Assembly: GCA_002286715.1 (NCBI GenBank)
Contig: NSJX01000072.1
Location: 36,949 to 100,948 of the forward strand
DNA: 64,000 nucleotides
Source of the DNA: Dentipellis sp. KUC8613
Taxonomy: Eukaryota > Basidiomycota > Agaricomycetes > Russulales > Hericiaceae
Reading direction: 5' to 3'
Part shown: one piece after another, positions 33,665-45,770 of the stretch
How positions within the stretch are numbered: the stretch's first letter is position 1
Layout of the letters: every line of letters starts with the position of its first letter
The notes under the pieces: model-generated
What the model saw: the letters and a program-made list of their open reading frames with translations, nothing else
What the model was told of the DNA's origin: nothing
Databases searched by the model: none
Translations under genes and position numbers: made by a program

Positions 33665-34316
33665 AGGGTGTTTAGACGTCGCAAAAATTGGATTTGAGCT
33701 GTACTTTTTCACTGTACATTGTTAGATCTATCCTGTTCCCTGCAATTCTCGCTGATTACCATCCCGTTTACCTCTGTATTATTCTCCTCACCCCCATACG
33801 TACATACCACCATGACTTGCTAATTATGACTGTCGAACGGGCTTCGGTCGCGAGGCCATGCATCACGTACGAGCTCTGACTTGAGCGCGGTCGATCATTG
33901 ATTCGTGTTTCACGGCCACACATGACAGAAGAGAAAATAAACTCGTACAACACAATCCTAGATGTCTACTTGCAAAGTTTTCAGAGCGATAAACGCTGCT
34001 CGAAGGACGTCCGACGCGGGGCTGATCGGTTTCTTGGCAACAGGACGCCGAGCGGCCGGAGCGAGGGAGTGTGTGTGTGGCTGTGCCGCAGATAAATTGA
34101 CGGCCGGGCGCGGCTGCAACCCATTCAAGCGCCCATGCTCTAAGACGCTTTCTCACTCAGCACCAGTGCTCGCAGTCTCTTCCGTCTCACACCGACTCAG
34201 CTGCTCCAACCCATCGTCTCGCTCGCTCGACCCTCTTGCTTTCACCCTAGGCGCTGTCGAGCGGCTGTACCCCAACTTCAAGTCTTCCAGCTTTCACTGA
34301 TCCCTGCCTTCCCATC
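33665..34316. other. Intergenic, 0.65 kb
   Basis: Between the DUF262 stop and the PAP2 start, both on plus. It holds the 3' flank of the first and presumably the promoter of the second; the last 100 bases are C/T-rich, as in a leader. No further element recognised. Confidence 0.5.
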
Positions 34317-36198
34317 ATGAGTCTCGATCGCGTGCAACGTCCGTCCAATGCGCAGAATGGGCGCAGCACTCTCCAGCCCAAGACCTTCTTCAATGATAAC
34401 GACTCGGTTTTCTCGGAGACGTCCTCAGCCGTGTCGGACAATGACTACGGGTTCTATGCCGACATGAAACAGGCCCAGGACGAGGATGCCGACCTGACGG
34501 CAGCTGGCACCCTGCCTGAAGAGCTCTATGCTAATACACTGCCTTGGTGGAGGGCGGAGGTGCGTCGTAGGCTGGTGCGGGCGGTCGAATGGGAGACGGC
34601 GGTGCTTGAGCGGTTCCAGGTATGTTCTGTCGTCGAACTCCCACCGAGTCACGAGCCGAGCAACCGTCGCAGAGGCGCACACGAACGCCATGGCTCGATG
34701 CGTACTTCGTGCAGACGTCCATGCTGGGCACGCACACTTTCTTCATGTGTTTCCTGCCCATCTTTTTCTTCTTTGGCGGAGATAGTATGGGAAGAGGGTG
34801 CGTTGTTTCACGTATTTTTGGCCTGCTATGGGGATGAACTCTATCTTGTACACTCGCCAGCTTATGCTACTGCCTTGCCTTCGGCGTGTACTCTTCCTCG
34901 TTCGTCAAGGATCTTGTCTGCTCCCCAAGGCCATATGCACCACCGGTGACTCGCCTTAGTGAGTGTCATTATACCGCGATTCCTATCCTGTCTGTCATAT
35001 ACTTACAACGCTATTTCTAGCTATCGGATCTCACCATCTCGAGTATGGGTTCCCCTCCACGCACTCAACGAACAGCATGTCCATGGCCCTCTTTTTCCTC
35101 GCTGAAGCATACTCGCTTCTATGCATAGAAGCCATGTCACCGCATTCGTTCGTCGTGTGCACCGCGCTGTGCTCGTTCTACGTGGCCAGTATTGTCGGCG
35201 GACGGCTCTACATGGGCATGCACGGCTTCGTGGACTGTGCTGTTGGCGTGATGCTCGGCACCGCGATGTGGGCACTGCAGTGGGCGGCGATGCCAGTCGT
35301 CGAGCGCTGGGTCATGACGGGCCACTGGAGCGGTGCGTTCTCCCCAACTCCATCGCCGCTACTGATCACTGACATCCTGATCTCACCGCAGTGCCGCTCA
35401 TCGTCACAGCCATCTGCCTGCTGATGGTGAACCAGCACCCACAGCCCGTCGACGACTGCCCGTGCTTCGAGGACGCAATCGCCTTCGTCTCCGTCGTGCT
35501 CGGCATCCTGCTCGGGCTCTTCTCCGCGACGCACCTCGCGCCGCTCGACGCGACGACATTCACGACACGCATGCCCGGCGCGCCGTTCGCGCCCGCGCAG
35601 CCGGGCGCGATGCTCACGTTCTACGCCGTCGCGCTGCTCAAGCTCGTCTGCGGCATCCTCGCGATCTTCGCGTGGCGCCTCGCCGCCAAGCCGACGCTCC
35701 AGGCCGTCCTGCCGCCGCTGTTCCGCTGGCTCGCGCGCGCGAGCCCCGTCGACCTCCCGAACCGCCGCCACTACAAGCCCGCGACGGAGTATGTCGGCGC
35801 GCCCGTGCATGAGGGCAATCTGCGCGCGGTGCCGTCTGTGATTGATTTGGATATGACGCTGGGCGAGGGCGATGGCGAGGAGTGGCAGGGCGTGGCGAGT
35901 GGGCGGAGGGATTTGGGCGATGGGAGGAAGGGCGCGGTGAAGCGGAGGGGGATGGGCCCGACGTCTGCTGGAGGTGTGCGCGAGAAGACGATTGCGTATG
36001 AAGATGGGCGCATGGAGGAGGCGGAGGTCGTGAAGCATTACGATGCAGATGGTACTATTCATCCTTCTGTTCATTTGGTTCTGGCTGACGCCACTCGCAG
36101 TCTTGACGAAGGTTTTCGTGTACGCCGGCATCGGGTTCATCGCGACGATCATCGCGCCGGCGGCATTCGAGGTGCTCGGGTGGGGTGTCCGAATCTAA
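34317..36198 (+). CDS. PAP2-family lipid phosphatase (LCB3/YSR3-like sphingoid phosphatase)
   Basis: Membrane phosphatase, probably in the ER, that removes phosphate from long-chain base phosphates or related lipids. Start MSLDRVQRPSNAQNGRS; exon 1 is 34317-34619. The three PAP2 motifs are present in order: KDLVCSPRP (KxxxxxxRP), GFPSTHSTN (PSGH-type, here PSTH) and SIVGGRLYMGMHGFVD (SRxxxxxH-type, with GGR). About eight membrane segments follow the pattern of the yeast LCB3 family, for example FFMCFLPIFFFFGG, LASLCYCLAFGVYSSSFV, FVCTALCSFYVASIVG-type sequence, VPLIVTAICLLMV and AIAFVSVVLGILLGLF. A basic cytosolic stretch precedes the last helix VFVYAGIGFIATIIAPAAFE, in a separate last exon ending at 36196-36198. 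Substrate choice cannot be read from sequence. Confidence 0.9.
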
Positions 36199-37270
36199 AA
36201 CGATGTCTCGGACCGCTTGCATCGAGGACGAACTGAGTTATTATACCCATTGCAATAGTGCCCCTCCCTAATTCCTTGGATGCTGCTACCGCCCGTGCTG
36301 CGTGTAATGTGTAGACGTCGTCCGCTTATTTATGGTTTGTAGCCCGGATATCCTCGTGCAAAATATGCGTGGCTCGGTGGTTTGATATATCTCTCGCTGT
36401 TGGCATTCAAGTGTTTGATTCCTCAACGTTTACTCATTCAGATGCAGAGGAAGGCCTGGTTGCAAGGGCTGGTCTGAAGCTATATGGTTATGGTCGGCGA
36501 CTCGGGAACGGCCGGTATACGATGTTCGGGTTGTTTCAGTCGTCACCGACTTGCGGACCCGAGCCTCACTCAATGGGATTTGGCCTGGTCATGTCTCCAG
36601 CATAGAGTCTCGCACCTAGGATTTGCCTCGTCTCTCATGGCGAATCCTCATTAAATCAGTATATTCAGGTAAAGGCGTCAGCCCAAATAGTTAGCGACAG
36701 TGATGTCTCCGGATCCGAACGGGTTGGCAGTCTGAGTGAGTGATTTCGTTTTATCCCTCCCGTCTATTTTCATACTGACTCTCGTCATAACTACTCTGCA
36801 TCCGCTAGATTCTAGATGCCTTCCTCCCGGAAGCTATAGTCCACTCTTTGTCCGAGGGATGCTTCCGTCGCTGGTGTTTTGAACTGATCATGGTGACGCA
36901 TAGTTGATTCCGCTCGAGACCGCCGTCTACAGGGAATTATGAGACCTGCACGCTTCAATTAAAGAGCATACCTCTCACCAGCGATATAAGGGTCGACCTA
37001 CTGGTTTGCGGTGATCCTCAATCATCTGGTAAATTTTTGCTTCAAAGTTTAGCCAGCTTAGACCGAGCCTTCACGACATGTACCGCGCATGCATCCGACA
37101 ACGTCTGCTCTTCCCGCAGGTTTCGGACCCCTAGCTGCACATCCGCCTCTTCTCAAACATCTCGGATGCAGGCTGCATGCAGCCGCGGGATCTCCTCTGC
37201 GCTATAAGATGCCCCTCCTCTTGACACCGAAATTCCTCCTGCACCTCCCTTCCGTGCAAGTTCATCCACC
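36199..37270. other. Intergenic, 1.07 kb
   Basis: Holds the 3' flank of the PAP2 gene and the promoter of the aspartic protease. A plus-strand frame at 36369-36605 has no recognisable likeness and is treated as chance. AT-richer around 36640-36680 and 36980-37070. A TATA-like box is annotated separately. Confidence 0.5.
37202..37209 (+). promoter_or_regulatory. TATA-like box of the aspartic protease gene
   Basis: ctataaga, 62 bases before the ATG at 37271, in a region rich in C and T. Position fits a core promoter with a short 5' UTR. Sequence match only. Confidence 0.4.
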
Positions 37271-38918
37271 ATGCTGTCCACCTCCGCCGTCTTCCTCGCC
37301 GTGCTCGCCGCCGGCTCCCAGGCGATGCAGCTCCCTCCCTCCAACTCCCCGTTCGCGGCACGAAGTGGAGTTGACAAGGTCGACTTCATTGCGCGACGGG
37401 CGGCGGACCCTTTCGCCAATGGGACGATCATCAACTCAATGAACACAGAGGTGCGCCTTGTTTTTTTTTTTCCCTCTGCATATGTAGATCCATGACACCT
37501 CGCGCTGTAGTACCTGACCAAGGTCGAGGTCGCCGGGCACAGTGAGTACCTTCCGGTTTTGTATCGCCGCTCCTAATCAGCGTCTTGAAGACTTCACGCT
37601 TGTGCTGGATACCGGGTCGTCGGATCTGTGGGTCTACCCCACGAGGAACGACCTTGCGGTGAAGAACCAGACAGAGACGTTCGTCAACATCACCTACGGC
37701 TCGGGATCAGTCGCAGGCACGATCGCGTACGGCTCGGTGGTCTTCTCCAACCACACCATCGACAACCAGGGTATGTCCATTCATTCCTCTCTCCAACGTC
37801 ATCTGACTACATCTCGTACAGTCTTCCTCAACGTCAACTTGGTATGTGTGAAAGTCTCTTAATGTGTCATATCGACTCATCACTCTCCAGACCGACGACG
37901 TCCCGATTGAGGGCATCCTGGGCCTCGGCTTCGACACCAACTCCGCGATCTACAACGCGACGGGCAACAACTCCGCCGACGCCACGCCCCTGACGAACGT
38001 CTTCAACCAAAACAAAACCGACAACAACTTCATCACGCTCGACCTGAGCCGCGGCACCGACGGCGGCAACACCATCGGCGGCGCGTTCACCATCAACAGG
38101 TACCTCGCGGACCAAAGCGCCGTCGCGAACGCCCCGCGCAACAACGTCACGCCGCCTGACTCGCGCGACTGGAGCATCGCCGTTGGCGGTGTCAATGTTA
38201 ACGGTCAGGAGTACAACATCTCCCAGGACGCAGTCAACGGCACCACGCACGCGGTCATCGACAGCGGCACCAGCTTCGCGATCGTGCCGACCAACCTGTC
38301 CAACTTCATCTACCAGGGCATCCCCGGCGCCAAATCGTGCCCGACGGACTCTGGCCCGATGTGGGTCGTCCCCTGCACGAGCGCGTCGAACTTGACGTTC
38401 ACGTTCAGGCGAGTCTCTCTTCTCTCTTTCGCTGACGCGGTCTGGGCAAAGCTGATGCGTGGTGGGGGCGGTATCAGTGGTCAGCAGTACCCCGTGAACC
38501 CACTTGACCTGACCACCCTGGTCACGTTCTCCGCGAACAAGACGCGCTACACGGCCTGCCTCGGCGTGTACACCTCCGCCGCGGTGCTCACCACGAACAC
38601 CACGGACCTGCCCTTCTACCTGCTCGGAGACATCTTCATGCGCAACGTCTACTCCGCGTACGCCCATTCTTCATCACCGGATCGGTCCTCCCTTACTGAC
38701 ACCGCTCGCGCTGCAGGTTCAACTTCGGCAGCAGGACCACCGGCCTCAACAGCTCGACGCCCGCCAACATCCAGTTCCTGTCGAAGACGAACGCGTCGAC
38801 GGCGTACACCGAGTTCGTCAACATCCGTAACCAGACGATCCAGGAGCTCAAGTCGAAGGCTGTCGACCCGAGCACCTTTGACTGCTCGACGCTCGATGCC
38901 TTTGCTGCTGACATCTAG
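37271..38918 (+). CDS. Secreted pepsin-like aspartic protease (family A1)
   Basis: Extracellular acid endopeptidase. Start MLSTSAVFLAVLAAGSQA is a signal peptide with cleavage near residue 18. A short region follows (ARSGVDKVDFIARRAAD), possibly part of a propeptide. The two catalytic Asp lie in LVLDTGSSDLWVYP and AVIDSGTSFAIVP; the flap-like block FVNITYGSGSVAGTIAYGSV carries the conserved Tyr. ILGLGFDTNSAIY, NNFITLDLSRG and PFYLLGDIFMRNVYSAF are usual A1 blocks. Many NxT/S sites suggest glycosylation. Seven or so short introns, one of them at 38408-38473 with a gtgagt-less gcgagt-type donor that should be checked. The C-terminus ...DCSTLDAFAADI ends with TAG at 38916-38918. The N-terminal prodomain is shorter than in typical fungal A1 enzymes. 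Confidence 0.9.
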
Positions 38919-39320
38919 TTTGCTGTTTCGTGGATGGTTGTATTGTACCTTATTTTCATCATAATTTAGACGATGATTCCTGCCACACTGCGTAAAGTTC
39001 TCGTGTCCGACCTGGGCTATCTCTTTGCGCATGCATGCGTGATGATCTCCTTGCGGGTATGTGATCGAAGATGGTCGTTTCCCGCGAGCGCACCCGCATC
39101 TACCTGCCTGAGCTCCAAAAATACAATTTGCTAAATATTACGAACCGTATGAATAGCGTTAAATACTACGTACACTTGTCCATCCCAATAATTTATTACC
39201 CGTTCCTCAGCTACATATTCATGAATAAGGCAAAGTCCAAAGTATCAGCAAGTACCAGCAACCACATCGGCTCAGAGTCTCACAAATCCACTCGTCAACA
39301 ACATCGGCCATCCACCAGTG
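38919..39320. other. Intergenic between convergent genes, 0.4 kb
   Basis: 3' flanks of the aspartic protease (+) and the membrane protein (-). AT-rich from about 39115 to 39240. Nothing else seen. Confidence 0.5.
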
Positions 39321-41343
39321 CTACGAAACAACAATAAACGCCGACTTCGGGCCCGGGCTCCCCACGCCCACGCCCAGCCCGCCGCCCCACGACGTATTAT
39401 ACAGCGGCGGCAGCGACGGCACCTGCCTCCTCGCGCGCGCGCGCCGCGGGAACGCAAGCTGCGCGGGCGGCGGCGTCGCGGGGTCGAGCGAGAGCCCCGC
39501 GTCGTCCTCGTGCTGGATCACCGGCACGGTGGGGAACGCGGCGGCACGCCCGCGCGGCCCGCCGACGTACTCGGCCTGCGCCTGGTACAGCCGCGGCGGC
39601 GGGGGCGGTGCGGCGGGCTCCTCAGGCACGAGGGGCGGGGGGATGGGCGCGATTTCGGAGATGGACGTGATGGAGGTGCTGTCGCTCGGCCGGCGCGTCG
39701 AGAGGTCGATGTCGATATCGATGGGCTGCTGGAGCAGGAAAGGCTGGGGGTCCGGAGGCTGTGGATGTTATGAGCATGTCGGTCGGTATGGGGGAAGTAG
39801 GAGAAATGATGGTGTACCTTGTCCCAGGGAGTAATTTTCTCGGCGGGTCCGAAGCCTAGTTCGCCGTCGCCGTCCAAGTCGATGGGGTGCACGTTGTTGC
39901 GGCGTCTGCGGCGGCGCACCATGATGTAGTAGATCCCCACACCAGCGAGGAGCACCAGGGCAAGGCAGGCTACCACTGCACCCACAATTAAGCCAGGAGA
40001 GGCCCTCGGATGTCTATAATCCGGTAAGCTCAGAAACCTTCGCTGTGCAGCAAAGCGGTGTACTCACGATTGCTTGTTCCCAGCATTCACAGATCGCAGG
40101 GATTGGAGGCCATTCATGTTACCGGGGTCTGCCGTGCTTTATGACGCACGAGACATCAGCATCGCATTCGGAGGTAGCCCCGGATGATAAATTCAAAAGC
40201 TTACCTGACAACTGCATAGTCGATGTTGAGCACGTCACCAACGTTCGTCAGCGTCAGTTCATGGTTTTCGTCCAGAAGCCCATCAATTGCGTAGAGGAGC
40301 TCGCGTGGGCGATCGGGAGCCTGCAAGGCCGGAGCTGAGCTGTAGCTGCTCTTCACCAGGACGGGGGGCTCATTGTCAAGCCGTGCAAGAAAGGTGCCGT
40401 TGCTGTATTGACCATGGACAGCCTGCCGTCATTGTTAGAAGCAAAGCCGCGTAAAGTCGCACAGAAGACGCACCACACCGCTGCCTCGGAACTTTAGAAA
40501 CGTGCTCGCATTGGGACTCGTGGTCGAGTGCTGCGTCTCGTTGAGCAGCAGATCAACCACCTTGTTCTGGCTCACGTCCGTCGACCAGTCGCCCGTGTAC
40601 GAGAACGCGTCCGTATGCGAGTCGTCGAGGGTGATCTCGCGTACCGTCGCGTTTTTGCCGCTCGTGTCGCTCATGCCCGCATCCGCATCGTTCTCGACGA
40701 CGATGAAGTCCAGAATGAACTCGCCAAAGCCGTAGTTTCCGATCTCGAGGTGGTGCGGAATCGACGCGTTGAGCCCTGTGTACGTGAACAGCGGCTGCTG
40801 GTAGAGCGTCTGCGCGGCCTTGGAGCTGAACACGCGTGTCTCGGGCGGGGGAGCGTTGTCCGGCGTGTGCGGTGCCGAGGTATCGCCATTAGTGTAGGAC
40901 ACCGAGGGGAAGAGCGAGACGTTGTAGGTGCCGCCTTGAGGACTTATGGTTCTGCGAAGTAGATCAACGACCGCTAGAGATTACAACCACATAGAACACG
41001 CACCCAAAGACGTATACCCCAGTGCCTTCACATACGGAGAGCAGGGATGAGAAATGGAGCCGAGGCGCGATGCGGGGAAGAGACGCACCATTGAACGGAA
41101 ACTCGACGGTCGTGACTCCGGTCGTGCGATGACTGGACTGAAATAAGGACGCGTATCCAGAGTAGTTCTGAAAGTCGAATGTTCGTGGAGAGTCATGCCA
41201 TAGCGATATTTGGGGGAATATCTGAGCGCCAGGAACACAGCATCCGACAGGTTGACAGTGAGCAGGCGCGGGGACGCCAGAGTCCGAGTAGCACGCACCA
41301 CTAGCGGCGATGAATCTTCAACCGTAATGTTGTGCTTGACCAT
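39321..41343 (-). CDS. Single-pass membrane protein with tandem extracellular domains
   Basis: Not assigned to a named family. Start MVKHNITVEDSSPLV (exon 41343-41299), next exon from 41221: IFPQISLWHDSPRTFDF, SGYASLFQSSHRTTGVTTVE, FPFNGTGVYVFG. Then TISPQGGTYNVSLFPSVSYT and a second, similar block: DDSHTDAFSYTGDWSTDV ... STFLKFRGSGV. The repeats of the form [short acidic start]-SPL/FSYTGDW-...-F.F.G.GV suggest two beta-sandwich, lectin-like domains outside the cell. One membrane helix follows, PGLIVGAVVACLALVLLAGV, then RRRRRRNN as stop-transfer and a Pro-rich cytosolic tail (PPPPPRLYQAQAEYVGG) ending ...SAFIVVS. No classical signal peptide is visible. Proteins with this plan are common in Agaricomycetes; ligand and role unknown. 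The tail could bind SH3 or WW domains (inference). Confidence 0.75.
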
Positions 41344-42563
41344 TACTGGTCAGGAGTGTCCTGCACCTCCAGGTCGTAAAGACGTGAAATACTCGGAAAA
41401 GACTGTGGGGAAGCGCTCAAAAGGCGAGGCTTGTTGACGAGAGCAAACCGCGAAGGGTTGTGAAGAAAAAAGCGTTCGGAAGAAGAAGAAGAAAAATCGT
41501 GGATGCCAGCACCCGACGACTGGAGAAGAGAAACGGGTAGGGTGGTGGGAGGATGCAAAGAGCACCAGGGCCAAGTCGAGGCACGGCGCCCCAGCTAACT
41601 GCTAGCGCTTAACCGAGCTAGCGCATCTAGGCGATCGTGGACATCAGCTGTGGGCGGTGTGGCAATGTACACTCGAAGGAGCCGGCATTCAGAAGGGTTT
41701 CAGCGCACGGCGAGGATGCGGTTTATAACGGAGCGTGTTACCAGCGGAAAGGGTCGTCAGTACGCGTTGATGCGGGTGCGTGGCAGTGGGCGCATCTCTG
41801 AACAAATATCGGGAGCTGGGCATTGTAGCAACGCGAGCACAACTGGATCTCACGCTGTCCAATCAGACGCTTGGGTCTCTTCCTGTTTACCAGGTCAGAT
41901 GGCCTGTAATGCACCGGAAAGCGGTTGGATACTGGTGATTGGGCTGTGATGGCATGAACTAGGTACATCGATATAGTGGATGGCCTCCGAACATATTTAA
42001 TTGAACGTCAAGATGTTGCTACAACCCTCCGAGTCAGGCTTAGACTCTTGGTTACAGATACACCGACCCGCGTGCGTCCGTCAGAAACAATCAGATATCT
42101 CGCAAGCAATTGGCTCGGAGCTCTGTGTGGCCTACAACACCGAATGCCGTTCGCCCTCGGGTGCTGTCGTGAGTAACGGGACGCCCGCTGCTGTCAAAAG
42201 CCTCCGGCATAGCCGTCAATTGTGACAGCTTCACTCAAATTCAACGTTTCAACCCCGAGGCGAGGACGTAGTTCTCATTGGGCGAAGATGCAATTGGAGT
42301 TATCCCGTGCCTGTCCACTGCACAAAGACAGCCAAGCGACTTCTGATGTTCTGGTGTAGACTGAAGACTGGCGCCGTCTTACACGGGTACGATGAAAGGA
42401 TGCAGGGGCTGAAAACCTGATGTCGTGTTCGATGTCACAAGAAAGGGGATATGAACCTCCACGAATCACAGCGCCCTATTCCTCACCTAGCAGCCTAATC
42501 TCCACGTCCTTTGCACCCACCTACAATCTCGTGCCCAGGCGATGCATCCATTTTTTGAGCTCG
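41344..42563. other. Intergenic, 1.2 kb
   Basis: Upstream of the membrane protein gene and downstream of the MFS gene, both on minus. No frame with family likeness. An A/G-rich tract lies at about 41465-41505 (aagaagaagaag), a C/T-rich leader on the coding strand. Confidence 0.45.
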
Positions 42564-44348
42564 CTATGCAGCGACCGTTCGAATTTCAGGGATCTCATGG
42601 CTTTCTCCGGCTTCAACAGGTCGAGAATTCCGTCTGTAATCCAGGCCACCTTCGTAGCCGAACCAGGTGTAGCGCTTGCAATGTGGTCCGCGCGGAAGCA
42701 GGAAGAACAGCTGCAGACCCATGCAGCCAAGTCCGTATCCCGCCGCAGCGCGCCAGCCGTGTTCGACGTACACTTTCGTACTCGTAGGCACGCCAATCAG
42801 CTGTCCCGCAAAGTTCTGTTTCATCGGGACCGTTAACGTGGGTCTGTCCAACTAGGAAATGGACCTACCGAGAGAATCATGATGGAGTTCATCCGCGAGC
42901 GCGCGGCTTCATCAATGCTGCGACATGATCATGAGCGTTGTTTTTCATTGCATCCTGGACGGCACAACTCCCACCTCAAGACTGAGGCCATCAGCGAGAG
43001 CTGCTGCATCGTGATAGCGTAGTCCAACCCCAAGCAAACCACGACGATGGCAGCCATGCTGACGCCTGCGGCGGCAGTCTGGACGACCCAAAACACGGTC
43101 ATGAGGAGCGTCCCGAGGAGAGCTGAATGCCACGGCACGAGCCCATCGATGAAGCGACCCGTGAATGGCGCCATCGAGACGCCAAAGAGGCCAATCAGCC
43201 CGAAGAGGCCAATTACGAGTCTGCAGTTCGAAAGCCTCCTCAGGTGCTACACGTTATTCTGCATCGGAGAGGTCACTTACGTCGAATAGTGGTAGGGAGA
43301 TTGACCCAGGATGAAAGTCAGGGTGACCCAGAAATCGATGTAACACGCGTCTGACGCTAGGAATATGAGATACGTCTGGATGAGGCGGGGCTCGGTCACC
43401 GCGAGCTTCGCCATGGACCACAGGATGCCGAAGTACGTCATGTCTTTGCTCTTGGGCGGGTAGTCGGGGACCATGAGGTACAGCGCGACGCAGAGGGCGT
43501 ATTGCACTCCGATCGCCATAAAGTAGACTATCCGCCAGGACGCGAATTCCGCGATGATGCCCGCGATCACGCGTGCGATGACGATTCCGAGGAGGTAGCC
43601 GGAGAACACGATGGACATGGCGGAAGCGCGTCGTTCGGGCGGTGCGAGGTCCGCCGCGAGTGGGATGAGGATGGGCGAGGCGATGGTGCAGAAGCCGACT
43701 AGGAATGAAAGCGCTTCGAAAGCGTCGACGGAGCTGGTAACGGCGAGCCCGATGGTGAGAGATGCAGAGACGAACACGCTGGCTAGGATAAGGGGCCTGC
43801 GGCGGATGAGGTCGCCCATTGGGGTGAGTAATAAGAGTCCAGCGACATATCCTGCTTGAAGAAGCGTAGGTATTCTGCAACAGGCGATGTTAGCTTGACG
43901 GAGGACCCGAAGCACACGTCACGAATACGAAAATAAGGGTTTTTGTGACATTACCTTGCCACTCTGCCGTCCGACACATCGAACGATCTTGCAAATTGGA
44001 CTATTGGGCCATGTCAAGCTCACGCTGTTCAATCAAAATACGAACCATACTAACTGAGAAGGGGTTGACAGTAGTATAAGTTTGCAACGGCTGTTCCGCC
44101 GCTCAGCACTCGGTCAATCAAGGCCGTCACCAAGAAGAGGACATACAAAAGGTGCAGCTGAGGCCAAAGAGCATGTTCAACAACAAACTGAACTCGCGAG
44201 GTTGGCTCGGGTCGTAGCGGTTCCAGGAGGGAATCGGGATGAATCCAAAATCTAGAGGGCGCTCATGTTTGCGTGACGCTGCTATGCTGGGATCTGCGAC
44301 GGCTACAGCTGGTACGTCCACGGTCTGTGTCTTGTCCTCCTTGTCCAT
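42564..44348 (-). CDS. Major facilitator superfamily transporter
   Basis: Proton-driven or similar carrier in the plasma membrane. Start MDKEDKTQTVDV (ATG at 44348). A cytosolic head leads to LLLNMLFGLSCTF and TVANLYYCQPLL, which resembles the first helix of the Bcr/YnfM-like group (NLYYNQPLL). The second helix is followed by GDLIRRRPLI, the MFS loop 2-3 motif GxxxxRxGRR/K. Helices run on through PILIPLAADLAPPERRASAM, LLGIVIARVIAGIIAEF and WRIVYFMAIGVQYALCVALY. The second half has FGVSMAPFTGRFID and FAGQLIGVPTSTKVY. The end is ...EIPEIRTVAA at 42564. About six introns; all joined blocks stay in frame where checked. The substrate is not predictable; the lineage includes efflux carriers. Confidence 0.87.
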
Positions 44349-45770
44349 TGTGATTGCGTTAGTAAAGACGGATTGGCTTTAGTCGTCGAAGGTGCGCCTA
44401 TGTCAGTAGAAGTCAAAATTGGGAGTCGCTTTCCCCGCTCCTCTGCCTCATGCACACGCTCGAGTCAGAATCGGCCTGACTCGATGCCAAGCGAGAGCAG
44501 ATTGGCTAGAAGGTCATGTTTTGTTTTCGGACACGATATCCGACCGGCCGCAGCCCTTTTCAACCCACTATATCTTGTGAACGAAAAGACGTGCAAAGTC
44601 GAAAGCGACACCGTTAGAATGGCAAATTTGAAGCGATTATAGTTGTCAGCGTTAGAAAGCTCCATTACCTGAGATTCCGAGTGCGAGACAAAGGAAGGGA
44701 TATTTGTGATATTTGGATTCTTTATCTTTACATAACGGGGAATGCTGAGAGCTTTTGATGAATTGCCTGATTTCTGGTATAGTCATGACATAGATACGGG
44801 CAGACTCACGTTGATCCAATCCCGGGAAGCCATAAGATGGTGCATCCCCCATGACAGTGACTGCTGGTAGAGGGACAGCAGACGCCAGAGCCAGCTACGA
44901 GACTGCTGACAGAATACTCCCACGCACTGCAAGCGACAGATCCCCGGTTCTCTCTAGGGAGAGACCGGGTTGTGTGGGGCGAATGCCTGGTTCCATGCAT
45001 CACGTGACTGACTAACACATGACCGCGGGAGAATTTCCGGCAGTTTCTGACATCAACTTCCATGACCGTAACCTTTGCAGCCCCCCAATGTGCATGCTCA
45101 GTTGTAATTCAACAAAATTTTATCAAGGCTCATGCATTGCACGGCACTTGGGCTGTGTCTCACTAACATCTTCTATGCTCTCCATGTGCATGAGCCTTGA
45201 ACATGCATGTGCAAGGGTTGTCGTATTTATCTGACTAAGCAGCACCCAAATGTAGCAAATTTTCACACACGTGCACATGCACATGTTTTGCCTCGGAGTA
45301 CTTGCTAGTGCTGGCAGATATTTATAAAGTATATAGTTCTTTGATAGGATATGGGGCTTGCCTGCAAGTGGCGGCAAGGAGACCGAGTGTTTGAGCACCA
45401 GCAAAAACTGAGGGCTGGTTGCCACTTGCAAGCAGGCCCCAAATTCTATCAATATCCGATGGTACTGTAAATTTTATATCAATCTCCAGGATATAGAGGT
45501 TGGCAACAGTACATTATATGTATGAAGAGAGGGCCGGGGATGGTGCGCCTGGCACCGCTACGGATCTTGAGCGCCTAACGCCTGCCGCGGCCCGGTACAG
45601 CACGTGAAAAAAGTCACGTGAGGGCCATAGCTTGATTTCGCGCGTTCACGTTTGTGGGCAGGTTGACCGGTTCCTTGTCTCTGAAATTGCCACTTTACAG
45701 GTCTTGCAAGTTTAATCACCCGGCGGACAGTGCTTAACTCAGGCAGGCCGGATCTGTAACCACCCGCACC
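44349..45770. other. Intergenic between divergent genes, 1.4 kb
   Basis: Lies between the MFS gene (-) and SIN3 (+), so it should hold both promoters. It contains a 112-bp hairpin (annotated) in an AT-richer part, 45040-45530, and an imperfect palindrome near 44942-44970. No coding exon recognised. Confidence 0.5.
45341..45452. mobile_element. Possible MITE remnant or hairpin: long inverted repeat
   Basis: Left arm 45341-45377 (ttgatagga...ggcggcaa) pairs with right arm 45419-45452 (ttgccactt...ctatcaa) over about 34 bases with a few mismatches; the loop is about 40 bases. The arms end in ttgata/tatcaa. Size and structure fit a small non-autonomous element or a folded transcript; no clear target-site duplication was seen. 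Confidence 0.45.
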
